Shown here: piece after piece, positions 45,419 to 56,180 of the stretch
Layout of the letters: every line of letters begins with the position of its first letter
Position numbering within the stretch: the first letter of the stretch is position 1
Source of the DNA: Lutjanus erythropterus
Lineage: Eukaryota; Chordata; Actinopteri; Lutjaniformes; Lutjanidae
Direction of reading: 5' to 3'
Length of the DNA: 64,000 nucleotides
Assembly: GCA_020091685.1 (NCBI GenBank)
Contig: CM034598.1
Coordinates: 18,085,362-18,149,361 of the forward strand
Made by a program: the position numbers and the translations under genes
The notes under the pieces: generated by a model
What the model saw: only the letters and a program-made list of their open reading frames with translations
What the model was told of the DNA's origin: nothing
Database searches by the model: none

Positions 45419-46127
45419 TTAAAGGAATAACTCTAAAATTTGAGAGGTACATTTTACTTTCTTGCAGTGAATTACATAAGAGGATTGATACTCTCATATC
45501 TGTAGAGTCGATATGAAGCTGGAGCCAGGAGACAGTTAGCTTATTACAGCTTTAGAATCAGCTGGTGAAATTGAGATTAGTCAGTTTTGTCCACAATTTT
45601 ATGTTTGGGTAGTCAGTATTGGAAATACATGATTTTGGTTTCAGCAGCACAGATAAACTACTGGGCAAACACACCATTTCAAAGATTGGACAGTTAGCTT
45701 AGCTTAGCATAAAGACTGGAAGCAGGGGGAAATAACTAGCCTGGCCCTGTACAATGGTAAAACAAACTTCAGATGCTCGCTAGTTAACACAATGTAACTC
45801 TCTTGTTTAAAAAGAGGAAACCCAGGGATAAAAAAAAAGTCAAGCTGTGGTTTTACAGGTAATAATGAGGTTCTTGGTCGGGCACAGTGACTCTGAGAAG
45901 TCTGCATTGGTTGTCTTGCAAACCAAGAACAGTTTCCTTATAGGAAACCTGTAAGATTTTGTTGTTTGAACAGAGCCAGACTAACTCTAGCTGTTTGACA
46001 ACTTCTAGTCTATGTGCTGAGGTAGGCTAACCGGCTGCTGGCTGTAGTTTCATATTTACAAGCTCATCTAACTCTTGGCAAGAAACCAAGTAAGTGCATT
46101 CCCCAAAGTGTGAAACTATGCCTTTAA
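45419..46127. mobile_element. TTAA-ended palindromic element, family B
   Basis: It starts TTAAAGGAATAACTC; the complement of its right end starts TTAAAGGCATAGTTTCACAC. Both arms then continue through CTTTCTTGC/TTTCTTGCC, an ATATGAAGCT/ATATGAAACT block and CCAGCAGCCGGTTAGC-type sequence. A central block GTTAGCTTAGCTTAGCATAA then AGACTGGAAGCAGGGG is the signature of a very abundant percomorph repeat. It is 709 bp, non-coding, with TTAA at both ends. Confidence 0.75.
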
Positions 46128-46944
46128 TCCTGGTGTATTCCATAATTCCATAATAATCTTTAGGCATAATGTAATTTAAGCAGTTTGAGAAAACTTCTTA
46201 GACTTCTGCTCCTCCTTTTGGCTCTGGTTTTAGGCTTTAGAAAATCTAACATGTGATGGGAGACTTTGGCCAATCACATGTTGGTAAGACAGTTTATTGT
46301 TGAGTCTCATTTCTAAAATGTCAGTATTTGAAAATCTGGGAATGAGACTCAACAATCAACCATCTTAAAGCCACCAATCCAAAGTGTCTCTAATATGACA
46401 GCCTGCTTGAGACTCAACTATCTTTCTCCAGAATGGCTTATTGCACCTTCAATTTTACACAAAACCCAAATTCCCTGTTTATTGATTGTATGATTCAGAC
46501 TAAATAGGGAACTGGATTGAAATTATAGAGATAACTTTTAGATCCTGACAGCCAGGACAAGATCAGAAATGGTGTATATGTTAATCAATAAACTGTGGTC
46601 CAGAAACACCAAATTTATGTTTAAACTCATTCAGAAACAATGCTATGTAGCTATCAAATTAAGGCATAAAATGCTCCCAAAATACTGTATAATAATGTTA
46701 ACAGATTTTTTAGACTCTCAAATATCAGTATTAGTATAAACCTCAAATAATTCACTATTGTTTAGGTGTTTAGGTGCACATGTGTGATAAAAACCTTGTG
46801 AAAGACCGACAACAATAAGAAGCAAATCAGAGTGTCCAAATCTCTAACCACCATCGCCCTTTATAAATTCAGTCAGTGCAAAGGAATGCTCTGTAAACCA
46901 TTTCAGTCCTGAAAAACAAAAATGACTCCAACACAGGAGCTGCT
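46128..46944. other. atrx-side spacer with a perfect hairpin
   Basis: Non-coding. At 46296-46311 the 16-mer ATTGTTGAGTCTCATT is exactly complementary to 46341-46356, with a 29-nt loop. A nearby pair, AACATGTGAT and ATCACATGTT, forms a second short stem. No gene. Confidence 0.55.
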
Positions 46945-48382
46945 CATCCTTTTGGTCACTTTATTAAATGTTATATTAAATACTTATCAAGATAATAGCA
47001 GATCAGATTCATGGCAAATCATGTTGGTGTATTTACTAACATACGAACATTCTTACAGGAGGGCCAAAAAGTTTGTCTACATTTTTATGAAATACACCTT
47101 GTGCAAACACAGGAGCCAACTAGAGACAACAGGCGTCTCTTCATGAGAAATGTACAGATTCCTCGTGGTTAAGAGCTACACCAGTTTAAGCATTTAGAAG
47201 CAAAAATGTGCCAAAGTAGAATACAGGTAGTCTGGGGGGCCTGCCTGGTGCGACTACAGTGTCCAGAAGGCATTTCTCACAAAGCAGAGGACACAGATCA
47301 GCCAGATATAAGAAGATTTCCGGTCTTCACTCCATCAAATCCAGCGAGAAAACAAACATTTCTAACTTTGACGAGTAAAGGGAAAAGTTTTGGGCCCTGT
47401 GACACCCGGCTGATCTGGCTGTGCTTTGTGAGACCCAGTTGCTCACCCGAGCTCGGGATCAACACAAGTGGAACATAAACAATGAACAGGACGCACAGTG
47501 CTATGCTAGACAACACGTGACAATGAGAATGATGTTACAAAAAGGTCATAGGAACCGGCAGGCAGTTTTTGAACAACACAAGCATTCCATTATCATGTTC
47601 AGCGACAACTAATGTAAACACTTAAAAGCATAATAGAAAAGATTCTCAACAAATCTCAGAACTTTACAGAGCTTGTTTTTTTAGGAAATGAATATAAGGC
47701 CTTTTTTTTTTTTTCAAGATTTTTGTCTTTTTGTTGACTTAATCAATTTCTTCTATCTCCCAAAAAGAGTAGGACGTTGCAGCACCATCAGCTGTCTGCT
47801 TTGCTAGATATTGGTGAAGGAATCTACTGGGGCTAATTAATCATGTAGAGCTTTACATTAGAGTCCTGTCACCAACGACACTGGTCCCACTCAGGTTTAG
47901 TTCGGCATTTAAAACAGTATAAAAAACTGAGTTTAAATAATAAGGACACCCTCTTAAGGGGAGAACAATACAATGCTTAAAAGCATTGGGGGTAGAACTT
48001 TTTTGTCTTTAAATACATGAAAAATGAAGATATAGAACTTGAATAACATTAAGGCGGTATATACATGTTTTTATTCTGTCAAAACTCCTAATGGACTCCT
48101 TTCACACAGTCATTTACACATTATATCCCACCTTCTCTCAGTGAACTACAGAATAAAGGACTGAGAGTCTATCCCACTTGAGGCCCCAGTGGACAGCAGC
48201 CTAGTTTCCAAACTACTCCACCCTCTGATTGGTGCACCAGTTTGCGTTGAGCTCTGAGCGGTCTCACAGTGCGTTTTGTTAACAGAGAACTGACTGGGCC
48301 TCGCTCAGACTGGGGCCACTGGGAGCCGGCAAGCTGAGTGTGTGTGTGTGGGGGGGGGGGGTTGATAACGAGTCCCTCTAAC
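46945..48382 (-). other. atrx: atrx 3' UTR (inferred)
   Basis: On the - strand the sequence from the TAG stop runs to AATAAA at 46965-46960, giving about 1.43 kb. A possible earlier signal lies at 48075-48070. It contains a TG/poly-G tract just after the stop (48339-48361) and T/A homopolymers. Open frames here on either strand have no family match. Confidence 0.5.
46960..46965 (-). terminator. atrx: polyadenylation signal of atrx
   Basis: TTTATT on the + strand, i.e. AATAAA on the - strand, in the context TTTAATAAAGTGACC. Cleavage would fall near 46940. A second AATAAA at 48075-48070 could give a short isoform. Confidence 0.5.
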
Positions 48383-48589
48383 CTACAGGCCCTTGGAGGG
48401 CCCAGGGTTCTTGCCCAGGCCGTGGAGCTGCTGGTAGATCCCCAGCAGGTCCATCTGGCTGAGCCCGCTGCCTCCCATCATGCCATTCTGCAGGGCCAGC
48501 TGGTTCAGGTAGCTGGCCTGGTTGGCCATGGCCAGCTGCTGCTCCTGAACCTTCCTGTTGGTGATCAGCTTCTGCACGAACATCATCAG
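48383..48589 (-). CDS. atrx: atrx terminal coding exon
   Basis: It encodes 68 residues starting LMMFVQKLITNRKVQEQQ, rich in Gln, Met, Leu and Gly, and ending KNPGPSKGL then TAG (48385-48383). The acceptor on the - strand is TTTCCTCCTCAG. The human counterpart of this tail is longer and also Gln/Met/Pro-rich. Confidence 0.92.
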   Translation of the reverse strand: MMMFVQKLITNRKVQEQQLAMANQASYLNQLALQNGMMGGSGLSQMDLLGIYQQLHGLGKNPGPSKGL

Positions 48590-51500
48590 CTGAGGAGGAA
48601 ACGAACAGAGACACAGCTCAAATAACTACAAAATTACTACTAAAGATAAATAAGTTGAGCTGAACAACCACAACCTCACATGAAGATATCAGACAAGAAA
48701 AACAACTGAAATCAAAACACCCAAAACACTGAGGTATTAATATTATGGCTTGTTGAATTATTGAACTAAGTACAAGAGAGCTAGTACACAAAATACTGGT
48801 TACTGGGAGAACTTAGGTTAAGACAGGAAATAAGATTGAAAGTTTACACATACTACAATAACCTGGTTGCTGTAAAATTCACTTTTACTTGCTGACCAGA
48901 TTTCCCCAGTTCTGGAGGCAATGTCATGCAACACAGGGCTAAGGCTGGGCAATAGATCCATATTGTAATTGATATTGTGATATGAGACTAGATATCGTCT
49001 TTGATTTTGGATATTGTTATATCTATCTTTCCTGGTTTTAAAGGTGGCATTACAGTAATGTGGTGTAGTTTTGTGGACTTATCAGCGTGTTCTAGATGTT
49101 CCATTATTTTAATTTTAGTCATTATATCCACATTACTGATGGCTATCAAGAATCTCTTTGTGTTAATATTTCATATAAGCACCCACTGCGATCTCTACAA
49201 TATTGTTACAATATTGATATTGAGGTATTTGTTCAAAAATATAATTGGATTTTGTCCAAACTAACCACCCTTATACAGAGCCTTTAATCATGACCAGTGA
49301 AGTGGCTCTTTCACTATAAAGCTCAGTTTGTATTTCAGTATTCTATACAAAAATATTAGTTTTTCACTGTGTTCTACACTTTCAGCCATGACTGACAGGT
49401 CTCTGGTCTCTTTCTGCTCCGTCACTTTGTTATACATTAACGAGAGCTTCATACACCAAACTGGCTTGGGGTTCATGTACAGAGTGAGAGGGAGAGCGTG
49501 GGACGAAAGAGGGAGGCTATGATACAAGTGTGTGGCTGAATTTGTTACGTTATCCTGCACTTTTGAGTTTACTGATGCTCCGTTCTCTTTCTGTCCTCCC
49601 TGAGTCTAAACAAGTCATAGACTTAATTCCTCAAACTGGCCTGAGCTACAATCACCGCCTCATGGTTGCATGCCTCTGCCAACCAGTCAAACTGCAGTTT
49701 ACATCAACCTCCGTTCAGACTCATGAAATTTTGAAGGAATTTGTTGTTGCTTGAAGGAATGTTTTGAATAACACACTGTCTTTACTTCATTCAGCTGGTT
49801 AGCTCCACTATTTTAGTGGAAGAGACTGAGAATGAGAGGCAAAGCTCACTAAAATAAGTACCGACTGGAGGATCAGATATACGCTGAATTAAACACAGAC
49901 TCATAATATGGTCATAGATGTTAGGTCACCATCTCTCATATGCGTGTGTGACGGTATTTTGAGAAGTAACTATGCGGTTTTGATTTTATCGGAACATCAA
50001 GATAGGGAAAAAGACTTGGGGCAGGTCGGACTGAGTTTTAAAACCAATTTGAAGTTGATTTCTTGCAGAACATTTTGTTTTGTGATTTTTTTTAATGTCT
50101 CTTCTTCTTGCTGGGCAATATGAAGAAAATCAACAAACTGACATTTTCAGCCTGCATCAGACTGACTGATATTCAGAAAGCTGTAACGTAGTTCTCTTAT
50201 GTAGTTCATCATCATTTACTGGGCTTCGAGACTAAAATTCAAATACTATATACAAAACGGCCGGATATAATTAATTTTGATTCAAACTAGCTACAAAGTT
50301 TGATCAAAAATGGAGATGCAAAAGCACACGTTTGCTAACCCAAGTCTAATAATGGGGTTCAGGCTTGTATCAGTGCCCATATGACGTGCTACACTACCCA
50401 GCATTACACCTTAGTTTTCATAACAAAATGGCCAAGTTTCTTGATAAACTTTTAACAGCAGATACTGTATTTCAGTCATCAGTTACTTAAGCTCATCCAC
50501 AGAGCATTTCTTACCGTCTGCTGCCTGGTGAGGACGTCCCTGTACACGACTTCCCTTCGTTTGAGCTCCAGCTCCACACTGGCCTGTCGACCCAGAGCCA
50601 TGGACTGGACCTGACTCTCTGTGAGTGTCGGATTCTCCTTCCACTGTGGGGAGAGAAGACGGCGCTCACACATTTACTTCAACCACCATCACGGCCCTGT
50701 TGCAGTGACACAAAAATGACTTTATTAAGAGCCAATAAAGAAGAGTTTTGACACTCACCACTCTGGCGATAGTATCCTCCAGTGACTCCCGCGATAAAGC
50801 CTTCAATGCATTCGTTGCTTCAATGACCTTTTGTCGTCCCTGGTTTATAAGGTCCTGAACACAAAAGGAGGAGACGGAAAACACAAAACAAGGTGAGCTT
50901 TTCTCATTCTCACCATAAGCAATGGATACAGCTATTATTCATCTTCAGATATTGACTTCTTATCTTCCGATCATCTTGTCATAGCGGTACGTGGATGATG
51001 TTTGATGCTTTTTCAATTGCCGTGTTAATGAATGTTTAAATCATCAGGCAATCAGGCTAAGGTTATTGAGTAGCTGGTGTGGAAATATTTGTCATGGGAG
51101 TAGGAGCAGGACATTAGCAATAAACACTAGTACTCAGCTAATAGAGTCATTGGTATGTTTGATAAATTTTAGCTCCAAACTCAGCTGACGATCATCTTTA
51201 CAGGATGCAGCGCTCATCAAGTTATTAAATCACTTTTAGACATTTATAGGAGAGTGTGTCTGTTTTCAACAACATCATCTCTCTCACATGACAAACAGTA
51301 TTTCTCATTAAAAACACAAAGCGTCTCTCAGGCCTTCTGTCCTCCCTCAGTCAGATGTGCCACCATGTATAAATAGCCACTGCCCCAGACAAGAAGCATT
51401 ACGAACTGCTGAGTGGAGGAGTGGAGGAGTAGGGCAGAGTTGGGCATGTTGGCTACTAGACTGTTGTCACAATTAGCAGTGGGGTCTGAGGAATGTGGGG

Positions 51501-52696
51501 CGCCGTGCCGTGGGGGGAAAGAGAGGGAGGAGTGCAAGGCAGGACAGGGGCATGTGGAGCTCATTACTTACCTCCAGCTGCTGGTTGGACATGGAGGCCA
51601 AAGCTGCCATGTTGTAGGAGAAGCTGTAGCTGGAGGAGCCCATGTCCATCTGGGAGTATGACGACGGGTAGTTGGTCCTCATGGACAGACCCTGAGAGAT
51701 AAGACAGAGACAGAGGGAGGGGGGGATCCAACAGAAGCACAGGATTACTAACATGTCAGTTTGGCAGGCATTGAGGGATAATTTCATTTAATGTAGAGTT
51801 GTATGAGGTACTTATGAAAAGTTAACGTAGTACCTACAGTAGATGACAGTCAGCACGCTCCCAGTTAGGAAAAGTAGAAAGGAGTACTGTTGTAGGAAGG
51901 TAAGCAACGAACTGTTGTGGACAGGGTCAGCAGCAAAAATCATATTTTAGCCACATTTAGAAAAATCACAGTTATATAAGCCAAATATCACTTTCTACAA
52001 ACTAAATATCATTATATCATTTTATATCATAGAACATGGGAGTTGCTGGTCCACTGCTGCCTCGATCTGTTAGTTTGTTTCTGTTAATGTGTGACTTATT
52101 TGAATCTGAACTATCGCTTTAAAACACGAAAGTCACACAATGACACAAACAAACAGGTCGAGGAGGCAGTAGAGAAGCAACTCCTTTGTTCTGTGGGGTA
52201 AAATGACTGATTTCTCCTACAGAGTCTCGTTTGGCAACAATTAATGGACACAAAGGCCGTCTGACACAAAGCCTTTAAGATATTCTAAATGTAGCATTTA
52301 CTTGAACTGAAATTAAATGTTTAAAATATGTTCTCTTGCTGACCCGTCCACAGCAGTGCATTGCAACCGCCTCTACTGTAGGTACCTCAAACAACCACAC
52401 TTCAAATAATCCAAACTGTCCCTTTAAGAGCCATCGAGGGCATTGCAGGAGAGACAGTTCACTTCATGTTCAGTCAGTATAGTAGACAGCACATCTTTCA
52501 GCTCTTCACACATATAACTCTTCCTTCACTCCTCTTGTATTAAACATGTGTGTGAGAGAGTGACCTGAAGTAAACAGTCTTGTCCCAGTAAAGGCCAGCA
52601 GGATGCCGATGTTTGTGTGTAATTGAACCTCTGCTGCAGATGGTTTTCCCGTGCCCTGTAATCTGGCCATCCGGTATGTAGGGGTGTGTGTCTGCA

Positions 52697-52756
<60 letters not shown>

Positions 52757-55642
52757 TTGGAGGCCAATGGGGGTCTTTGGACCTGGTCAGAGACAGGTGT
52801 GCAGGCTTAAATAGTACAAAACCTCAAAACAACCGCAAAACCACAACACGCTCTTCACTTTTGGGTTTGCTGTTAACAAGCAGCCACTCTTGAACTTCAG
52901 CTGCATCCTCAGATGTCCTGCAGATTTCATGCATCTTCAAACCAGACAGACACAAAATCTAGACTTGACTTCATTTCCAAAAGTCAGCGTCTGAAATCTA
53001 AATTTATGACATGAGCCTCTGTGTGCTCTGTACCGAGCTGAAGTCATCCCAGCGAGGCCAAAGGCTCCTGGGTTCAGTTTGGTTTTGGGCGCCTGATCAT
53101 GTTCTCACAGTTTTTCCCATTTCCTGACTTGCAAATCTGATATTCATACACATAGCTTTTCCTGGCCACCACCGGCCAACCCTTAAGTTGTGAAGACATT
53201 AGCAGAGGCTGGGTTACGTTCCAGTTGTCTCTCCTACAAAGCTCGGAGTATAGAACATTCGGGTGTCACAATTTCAATTTTAAATCAAAAATCAATTAAA
53301 ATGAGCTTCAGATTTCAATAATCAAAACGAGAAGCAGGTTTGGCGATTCATCCAGTATTTATTTTTGCATGCAGCCACGATTGCAGGTATTAAGAATAAC
53401 TATATAGAAATAGTCAGTCGTGTTTGCTTACGGAGGTCATATAGAGAGATCAATATTAAACCGAGACTGTTTCATAACCTGCTAAATTATTCCCGTAGTC
53501 ATTTAACTTCCCTTTGACTGAATTTACACTGTGAAACGTTCATGCAACTTTACTTGGTTGAAACTAAGGTGAAGCTAAGTTGCAACTGAGCTACATGGTG
53601 TAAAGCCCACTGCAGCACACTAGAAACATGTTTAAAACTCCACAGCGGCAGTTCTAAAACTAGTTTCATGCAACGACGAATCAAAACACTGATAACATGT
53701 CAGATCATTTGCTGCTTCATTTCAACTTAACAACGCCTTCTTGTCACCACACTGTAGTGCATATAATAATAACAGAGGACGGTCTTTTGGATGTTTTAAG
53801 AAGGAAATTATCATCATAGATTCAAGGTTGGCAACGCTGTCAACAAACCAACATGACGGAGGTTAAGCTTGAGATGGTCACTAACTACAATATAAACAGT
53901 GACTGGCTTAGTTATAGCTATGCTTTTATATAAACTTTATTACAACTTCATACTAATGTCAAAGGGTGGCAACAAAGAGCTATTCATTTATCTATTTTTC
54001 TTGAAATAAAAGGAAAATTAACTTGACAGAGTCTCACTGGATCAACCTCCTTGAATGAAGTGAAAGGATCCGGTGGTCTCTTCTGAGTAGGTTGTGTTTT
54101 TTCCTCTCCACTCTCCAGGACAGCCATTATTAAACAAAGTAATGAGCCAATGCCAGAAGAAAAGTGATACAACACATCCAAACTGATATTATCAAGCCAG
54201 AAAATAAGATTACAATGACACTCCACACTTTGTATGGTCTAACGAGAAAACAATAATTTAAAAAATTACCAATCCAGCTAAATTTAGTGAAATTAATTGT
54301 TAAACTGTGTTACATGAGACTAAATGAAATGCTTTGTGTAACTGTCAAGTTTCATGGAAATTATGTTTCATGTAATTTGCAACCTGCAACTAGTTGCGTT
54401 CAAGTTTCACTATGTAAACCAGCTGTAGAGCATGCACTTCTCTCTGTGACTGCAGCAACATGCTGGCACTTTGTACAACAAACTCTAGTCTGCGTCACAT
54501 ATTAGGGTTCAGGTTACCCACAAGGCCACGTTCCCTGAAGGAGGGCTGGTGTTTTTTTGCAGGGGAGAAATCGATATTCTCACAATGGCATTGCCATCAG
54601 CACTGGAAAAAAAGTTTTAAATCCAAAATCCAATTGTGACCCTAAAATCAAAAGTCTAATTGTGGATTCGGAGAATTCTTACATCCCTAATAGAACATGA
54701 CACAGAACAGCCTCTTGTGGATCCAAAGTGGCTACTTGTGCATCTTGTAGTGCATGGCAGCTTGCAGTGATGCGAACACAATTGAAATCCTCACATTCGA
54801 CCTCAGCGCCACTGTTTTCCCTGCGACTGGGAACCCTCTGTTCTCTTGAAAAGCAGAGGAGCTATGAGGGAAAAGCCGCTTAAGGCACACACAGGGCAGA
54901 GGAGGGAGAGTGTGTTGGAAAAATAATCATTAGAGTGAATTAGAATCTAGGATTACACAGGGGGGGAGAGGAGACCTGCTCCTGCTCTCTTACAACATCA
55001 ACCACCACCACCACCACCACCCCCCCATACACTTCTCCAAATAAACCCCACTAATTGCCCATTGATTTGTCCCTCAAGAAGGGAGAGGGAAGAGGAGGGC
55101 ACAAAGGGGGAGGTGCAAGAGGAAAAGAGAGAAGAGCGTAACACAGACAGAAGAGGAGTCCCTAACCCTCTGCACTAACAGTAAGTAGCACTGACACTGC
55201 TTGGACAACCTCTCAGTGATTTGTATAGCAGCTCACCAGTCTGATGGTGGGCCAAAGTGACGATCACAGTAGAGGGGAAGGGCCTGTCATCTGCTTAATC
55301 TAAGTGATGAAAGGATTGTACAGATCCTACACTAACTCACACATCTTGAAAAACAAAAGTGGAGCCCGTTTTAGCTCAGCTTGCACTTTGATGTCAATGA
55401 TTTGGAAAATGATGGACACGCACACTAAGTGTTGTATATGTGCGCCTTTGATTTTGGAGCTGGTGTGTGTGCGTGCGTGCGTGCGTGTCTACCTTTTTCT
55501 CTGCTTCATACTCGGCCCACGCAGCCTTACGATCCTCCTCGCTCAGGGCTTCCTCCTCCTTGTGGTCCAGCAGGGAGTCGTGTTCATGATAACACACAAT
55601 CTGGTCCTTATTGTTCTGCAGCATCTCAGCCAGGAAGAGATC
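48383..55642 (-). CDS. atrx: atrx, chromatin remodeller ATRX, C-terminal part (last 5 exons)
   Basis: Spliced on the - strand from 55642-55493, 51691-51572, 50854-50759, 50643-50515 and 48589-48383: 233 codons plus TAG, all junctions GT-AG and phase 0. It encodes the extreme C-terminus of the SNF2-family ATPase that, with DAXX, deposits histone H3.3 in heterochromatin and telomeres. The residues follow ATRX in order: YHEHDSLLDHKEEEALSEE, AAWAEYEAEKK-GLSMR, ALASMSNQQLE-DLINQGR, WKENPTLTESQVQ, RRE-VYRDVLTRQQ and the final GKNPGPSKGL. These track the human C-terminus closely, with a shorter and more divergent Gln/Met-rich tail. This part lies beyond the helicase domain and contains no catalytic motif. 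The ADD domain, the helicase core and all upstream exons are outside the window, so the gene is partial at the window edge rather than broken. The neighbour fgf16 converges, as at human Xq21.1. Confidence 0.93.
48590..50514 (-). other. atrx: atrx intron before the last exon (1,925 bp)
   Basis: GT-AG (donor GTAAGAAAT). It contains a hAT-type MITE at 48941-49262. Otherwise non-coding; the open frames at 49001-49754 overlap or follow the repeat. Confidence 0.85.
48941..49262 (+). mobile_element. hAT-type MITE (GGCTGGGCAATA terminus)
   Basis: It starts GCTAAGGCTGGGCAATAG, continues TGATATGAGACTAGATATCG, TTTCCTGGTTTTAAAGG, ATTATATCCACATTACTGAT and ATATTGATATTGAGGTATTT. This order matches an abundant fish hAT-derived MITE. 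The right terminus is lost or degraded after about 49262, and no target duplication is seen. Confidence 0.7.
50515..50643 (-). CDS. atrx: atrx penultimate coding exon
   Basis: 129 nt, 43 residues: WKENPTLTESQVQSMALGRQ at the start and VLTRQQT at the end. Acceptor TCTCCCCACAG, donor ACG|GTAAGAA. It corresponds to the human segment beginning WKENMNLSEAQVQ. Confidence 0.93.
50759..50854 (-). CDS. atrx: atrx coding exon (third from last)
   Basis: 96 nt, 32 residues: DLINQGRQKVIEATNALKAL then SRESLEDTIARV. Acceptor TTTTGTGTTCAG, donor GTG|GTGAGTG. The following intron is only 115 bp (50758-50644). Confidence 0.93.
50855..51571 (-). other. atrx: atrx intron (717 bp)
   Basis: GT-AG, donor GAG|GTAAGTAATG, a strong consensus. 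No element is recognised in it. Confidence 0.85.
51572..51691 (-). CDS. atrx: atrx coding exon (fourth from last)
   Basis: 120 nt, 40 residues: GLSMRTNYPSSYSQMDMGSS then SYSFSYNMAALASMSNQQLE. The GLxMR start and the ALxxMSNQQLE end are conserved with human ATRX; the Ser/Tyr-rich middle is divergent. Acceptor TTATCTCTCAG. Confidence 0.92.
51775..52427. mobile_element. long-inverted-repeat element, family A copy 3
   Basis: It shares TTGTATGAGGTACTTATGAA, TGGACAGGGTCAGCAGCAAA, GAACATGGGAGTTGCTGGTC and the right end AAATAATCCAAACTGTCCC followed by TTTAA with the other two copies. The left end is degraded. Its nearest point is only about 80-90 bp from the atrx exon 51572-51691, on the acceptor side. 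Confidence 0.7.
52701..52755. repeat. (TG)n microsatellite, about 27 units
   Basis: A perfect TG run inside an atrx intron, preceded by shorter TG runs from 52684. Confidence 0.94.
53259..54690. mobile_element. hAT element with perfect 8-bp duplication, in atrx intron
   Basis: Identical flanks TAGAACAT at 53251-53258 and 54691-54698. The termini are imperfectly inverted: left TCGGGTGTCACAATTTC, right (complement) TTAGGGATGTAAGAATTC. Eight-base duplications and GGGATGTAA-type ends indicate hAT. It is 1,432 bp and the open frames inside show no hAT transposase signature, so it is non-autonomous. Confidence 0.82.
55461..55488 (-). repeat. GCAC/CA repeat beside an atrx splice donor
   Basis: On the - strand, GTAGACACGCACGCACGCAC and further CA units start 4 nt into the intron. 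The first six intronic bases GTAGAC are a weaker donor than the GTAAGT at the neighbouring introns. Confidence 0.8.
55493..55642 (-). CDS. atrx: atrx coding exon (fifth from last, first in window)
   Basis: 150 nt, 50 residues, from DLFLAEMLQNNKDQIVCYHE to the end AAWAEYEAEKK. Acceptor CATCTTCCCTGCTGCAG. The EHDSLLDHKEEE block is nearly invariant in vertebrate ATRX. The upstream exon needed to continue the frame is not in the window. Confidence 0.93.
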
Positions 55643-56057
55643 CTGCAGCAGGGAAGATGACAAAAAGATGGTGGGTTTAAAGTCATCAATGGAGGACAGT
55701 GAGAGATGACTCTGGAGGAGATGAAGGAGGTCACACAGGTCACACGAGTAACGGAGGTTTCTGTATATTCAGACTGACAGCACAACTCCTACTTTTTAGT
55801 GTATCCAGACTGGAAACAGGTTGCTTTTCATTACAGCTAATAAAAAGAGGTCTTAACTGGTTTCGAAACAATCTCGATTTATTGCTGATGCCTCTATATG
55901 ACCTACATAAGTTGACAAGACCAATCTGCAGGTGGATCAGCTATTTCTGTGTAGTTATTCTGTTCAGATGACACGAGCATGCTAGACAATGAAAAGGAAC
56001 AAAGAAGTTTTTATTTAAATAATTTCATTTTTGACCTTATATTATATATAAGTAGCT

Positions 56058-56180
56058 TTAAAGAATTGGTTCACAATTTTTCAAATGTGTCTTAAAACAA
56101 TAGTTAGGTGCACACACTTATTGCTTGTTATAATAATTACTTCTGTTAATACTGACCACTAGATAAGAGGTGGGGAATAG
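56058..56180 (+). mobile_element. TTAA-ended repeat fragment, family C
   Basis: It starts TTAAAGAATTGGTTCACAAT, then TTTTTCAAATGTGTCTTAAA and ACAATAGTTAGGTGCACAC, the order of an abundant fish repeat arm. The partner arm is not visible. Confidence 0.5.

Larger units (their letters stand above)
51692..55492 (-). other. atrx: atrx intron with two transposons (3,801 bp)
   Basis: GT-AG. It holds family A copy 3 (about 51775-52427), a long TG run (52701-52755), an intact-ended hAT (53259-54690), a CCA/C-rich tract (about 54999-55026) and a GCAC/CA repeat at the donor side (55461-55488). No exon is seen. Confidence 0.85.

Noticed and set aside
48338..48625. 95-codon + strand open frame over the atrx terminal exon
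   Set aside because: It is the antisense shadow of the atrx exon; the - strand product matches ATRX with good splice sites.
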